Source: Chitinophaga sp. H8 (GTDB taxonomy: Bacteria; Bacteroidota; Bacteroidia; Chitinophagales; Chitinophagaceae). From it: DNA of 64,000 nucleotides. Under the pieces are notes generated by a model. The model saw only the letters and a list, made by a program, of their open reading frames with translations. It made no database searches and was not told where the DNA came from. The stretch is from positions 1,488,001 to 1,552,000 of the forward strand of contig NZ_JBEXAC010000002.1 in NCBI RefSeq assembly GCF_040567655.1. The letters are read 5' to 3'. The position numbers were made by a program, and so were the translations under genes. This document shows, one piece after another, positions 61,787-64,000 of this stretch (the first letter of the stretch is position 1; the number at the start of each line of letters is the position of its first letter).

Positions 61787-64000
61787 TCAGGCATGTGCTG
61801 TTGCCGCCTCTTCCATTTTACCCTGCGTCATCATGTTATCTTCTTCTTCCTCTTCAGATATATGTCTTTTACGGGAAAGGAAGGAATACATTGCAGGAAT
61901 TACGAACAGGGTGAGTATCAGCGAGAAGATGATACCACCCACGATTACAATACCCAGGGGGATACGACTGGTAGCCGCAGCACCAAGTGATAAAGCAATT
62001 GGCAATGCCCCCAGCGCCATGGCCAGACTGGTCATCAGAATGGGGCGTAAGCGCATAGAAGAAGCTTCTACTGCTGCGCTGAGCTTATCCATTCCTTCTT
62101 CCCTTTTCTGGTTGGCAAACTCCACGATGAGGATCCCGTTTTTGGTAACCAGCCCTATGAGCATAATTACGCCTATCTGTGAAAATATGTTCCAGGTCTG
62201 GTTAAAGATCCAGAGTGAGAGCAATGCCCCGGCAAAAGCCAGTGGTACGGTAAGCATGATGATCAGCGGGTCGATCCAGCTTTCAAACTGTGCCGCCAGT
62301 ACGAGGTAAATGAGTACCAGTGCCAGTACCAATGCAAACATGGTATTAGAGCCGCTTTCTGCAAAATCGCGGGAGGAACCGGTTAGTGCAGTAGAGAAGG
62401 AATCATCTATTACCTGGTCTTGCTTCAGTTTATTAAAGATGCCGTACATGGCGTTGATACCATCCCCTACCGTTTTGCCTGGAGCAAGACTGGCAGAGAT
62501 GGTAGCTGATTTATACCGGTTGAAGTGATAGATGATGGGAGGGCTGGTTTCTTCCTGGATGGTAACCAGGTTATCCAGCTGTATGGCTTCTCCTCTGGAA
62601 TTGCGCACATAGAGATTTTGCAGGTCCATAGGTTTATCGCGGTTACCGCGGAATACCTGTCCCATAACCTGGTATTGTTTCCCATTCCGGATAAAGTAGC
62701 CATATCTTAGATTACTCAATGCCAGTTGCAGCGTAGAGGAGATATCATTTACAGATACGCCCAGTTCACTGGCCTTGGCGCGGTTAATATGAATACGCAG
62801 TTCCGGTTTATTAAACTTCAGATCCACGTCTACGCCCTGGAAAACGGGGTTATTATTGGCCTCTTCCAGAAAGCGGGGCAGTACCGCCGCCAGGCTGTCG
62901 AAGTTGATATGCTGAAGTACAAATGCCACGGGAAGCCCGCTACGGCGGCCTACCTGGATGGTTTGCTGCTCAATGGCAAATACGCGTCCTTCCGGAAAGC
63001 GGTACATATTGCGGTTCACCATATTCACGATATCCTTCTGGGAGCGGGTACGATCGTGCGGATCTTTGAGCATTACGTTGGCAAAAGCGCTATTTACCGC
63101 ACCACCACCACTAAAGCCCGGAGCGGTTACGCTGAGTATGATTTTCTTTTCGGGGATAGAGTCCTGCATGAATTGGGTGAGCTGGTCCACATAATGGTCC
63201 ATATAATCAAAGGAAGTACCTTCCGGAGCCGTAACAGACAGGCGGAAAGTGCTGCGGTCTTCCAGCGGCGCCAGTTCTGACGGCAATGATTTGAACAGGA
63301 AGAAGATCATGGCCAGACAGATAGCGATCACTACGGAGGCTACCCAACGTACCTTCATGAAATGTTGCAGGGAGTTTTTATACCCATCTTCCATCCAGCG
63401 GAAGAAAGGTTCCGTTTTTTCATACAGCCAGGAGTGGGTATGTGTTTTACGTCCCAGTTTTACGTTCAGTACCGGCGTCAGTGTTAACGACACAAAAGCA
63501 GAAATCAGTACGGCACCGGCCACCACGATACCAAATTCGCGGAACAGCTGTCCTACAAACCCTTTCAGGAAGATGATGGGAAGGAATACGAAAGCCAGCG
63601 TAATAGAGGTAGCGATTACCGCAAAGAAGATTTCTTCGGAGCCTTCCCTGGCTGCCTTCATACGTGGCATACCTGCCTCTATCTTTTTATAGATGTTTTC
63701 CGTTACCACAATACCATCATCCACCACAAGACCAGTAGCCAGTACAATAGCCAGCAGGGTAAGGATATTGATAGTAAAGCCGCACATATACATTATAAAG
63801 AATGCACCGATCAGGGATACCGGAATATCTATCAATGGGCGGAAAGCCATGAGCCAGTCGCGGAAAAAGAGATAGATGATCAGGATAACAAGTGTTAAGG
63901 CGATGATCAGTGTTTCTTCCACTTCTTCGATAGATTGTTTGATGAAGCGGGTATTATCCATAGCAATATCCACCTTAAAGTCCTGGGGGATATCTTTTTT
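61787..64000 (-). CDS. RND-family efflux transporter permease, N-terminus outside window
   Basis: The frame stays open to the right edge, giving the last 737 residues of a roughly 1040-residue AcrB/MexF-like pump; residues KKDIPQDFKVDIA continue beyond the start suggested by any internal codon. The visible part includes TM segments around LIIALTLVILIIYLFF, the conserved VVDDGIVVTENIYKKIE acidic motif in TM4, the second porter-domain half (TKNGILIVEFANQKREEG) and the end LILTLFVIPAMYSFLSRK. It exports drugs or lipophilic compounds with TolC. The membrane fusion protein is expected further right. Confidence 0.92.
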   Translation of the reverse strand, partial: KKDIPQDFKVDIAMDNTRFIKQSIEEVEETLIIALTLVILIIYLFFRDWLMAFRPLIDIPVSLIGAFFIMYMCGFTINILTLLAIVLATGLVVDDGIVVTENIYKKIEAGMPRMKAAREGSEEIFFAVIATSITLAFVFLPIIFLKGFVGQLFREFGIVVAGAVLISAFVSLTLTPVLNVKLGRKTHTHSWLYEKTEPFFRWMEDGYKNSLQHFMKVRWVASVVIAICLAMIFFLFKSLPSELAPLEDRSTFRLSVTAPEGTSFDYMDHYVDQLTQFMQDSIPEKKIILSVTAPGFSGGGAVNSAFANVMLKDPHDRTRSQKDIVNMVNRNMYRFPEGRVFAIEQQTIQVGRRSGLPVAFVLQHINFDSLAAVLPRFLEEANNNPVFQGVDVDLKFNKPELRIHINRAKASELGVSVNDISSTLQLALSNLRYGYFIRNGKQYQVMGQVFRGNRDKPMDLQNLYVRNSRGEAIQLDNLVTIQEETSPPIIYHFNRYKSATISASLAPGKTVGDGINAMYGIFNKLKQDQVIDDSFSTALTGSSRDFAESGSNTMFALVLALVLIYLVLAAQFESWIDPLIIMLTVPLAFAGALLSLWIFNQTWNIFSQIGVIMLIGLVTKNGILIVEFANQKREEGMDKLSAAVEASSMRLRPILMTSLAMALGALPIALSLGAAATSRIPLGIVIVGGIIFSLILTLFVIPAMYSFLSRKRHISEEEEEDNMMTQGKMEEAATAHA

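Noticed and set aside
1..64000. tRNA or rRNA genes
   Set aside because: No cloverleaf with a GTTC-type T loop or rRNA core sequence was noticed in the spacers; a dedicated search could still find one I missed.

Overview
The window looks like chromosome of a member of the Bacteroidota, most probably family Chitinophagaceae and close to Chitinophaga. This rests on gene content: a SusC/SusD pair, two DUF3078 proteins, a bacterial geranylgeranylglyceryl-phosphate synthase, an L-type lectin/PKD surface protein and a split transketolase. It also rests on promoter style, since many genes are preceded by the Bacteroidota -7 element TAnnTTTG with little Shine-Dalgarno signal. No species can be named from the sequence alone. 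I see no rRNA, tRNA, CRISPR array, transposase or prophage gene.

Layout. 1-4.2 kb: a truncated lectin/PKD protein, a SIMPL-domain protein, small lipoproteins and a VOC protein. 4.3-6.9 kb: a two-gene unit of a TPR-AAA+ ATPase and a TPR membrane protein. 7-10.8 kb: gyrB and an AsmA-like membrane protein. 11-13 kb: an AraC regulator with a cysteine cluster, a long non-coding repeat element and a PepSY-like protein. 13.4-17.7 kb: ileS and a DksA-like protein with a histone H1-like tail. 17.8-21.5 kb: a fused glycosyltransferase/HAD protein resembling glucosyl-3-phosphoglycerate synthase, and an MsbA-type exporter. 21.6-26.3 kb: rbfA, a LolC/E-type permease, a lone N-terminal transketolase half, a WecA/MraY-type transferase and frr. 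26.3-30.9 kb: a DMT exporter, PPK2, mscL and two tandem DUF3078 paralogues. 31-38 kb: scpA, an AraC regulator, pirin, YceI, OsmC, a second pirin, an MscS channel and a HAD phosphatase. 38-45.7 kb: a PAS/HisKA protein without an ATPase domain, a PaaE-like reductase, dxs, a LytS/LytTR pair and GGGP synthase. 46-50.7 kb: the B12-dependent ribonucleotide reductase, an intergenic stretch with small transcription-unit candidates, and a Dph6-like ATPase. 51-64 kb: a second copy of the repeat element, small membrane or exported proteins, SusD/SusC, a GNAT acetyltransferase, a PRPP synthetase, a carboxypeptidase-regulatory-like protein, and TolC with an RND pump cut by the right edge.

Most genes are ordinary housekeeping. 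Lipid and envelope themes recur (dxs, GGGP synthase, MsbA-like, LolC/E-like, AsmA-like, WecA-like). Two mechanosensitive channels and a possible glucosylglycerate enzyme point to osmotic adaptation, and 31.7-35.7 kb reads as a redox or stress cluster.

The least explained material is non-coding. A 232-bp core at 12248-12479 recurs almost unchanged at 50773-51004. Each copy contains an 11-bp tandem array and a promoter-like TAATTTTG, and each lies between period-7 GCTnnnA arrays that are inverted relative to each other. Similar heptamer arrays occur alone in other intergenic spaces. Other points worth a second look are the glycosyltransferase/HAD fusion with a substituted phosphatase residue, an inverted DnaA-box pair before nrdJ, and a promoter/15-codon ORF/terminator unit at 49721-49853.
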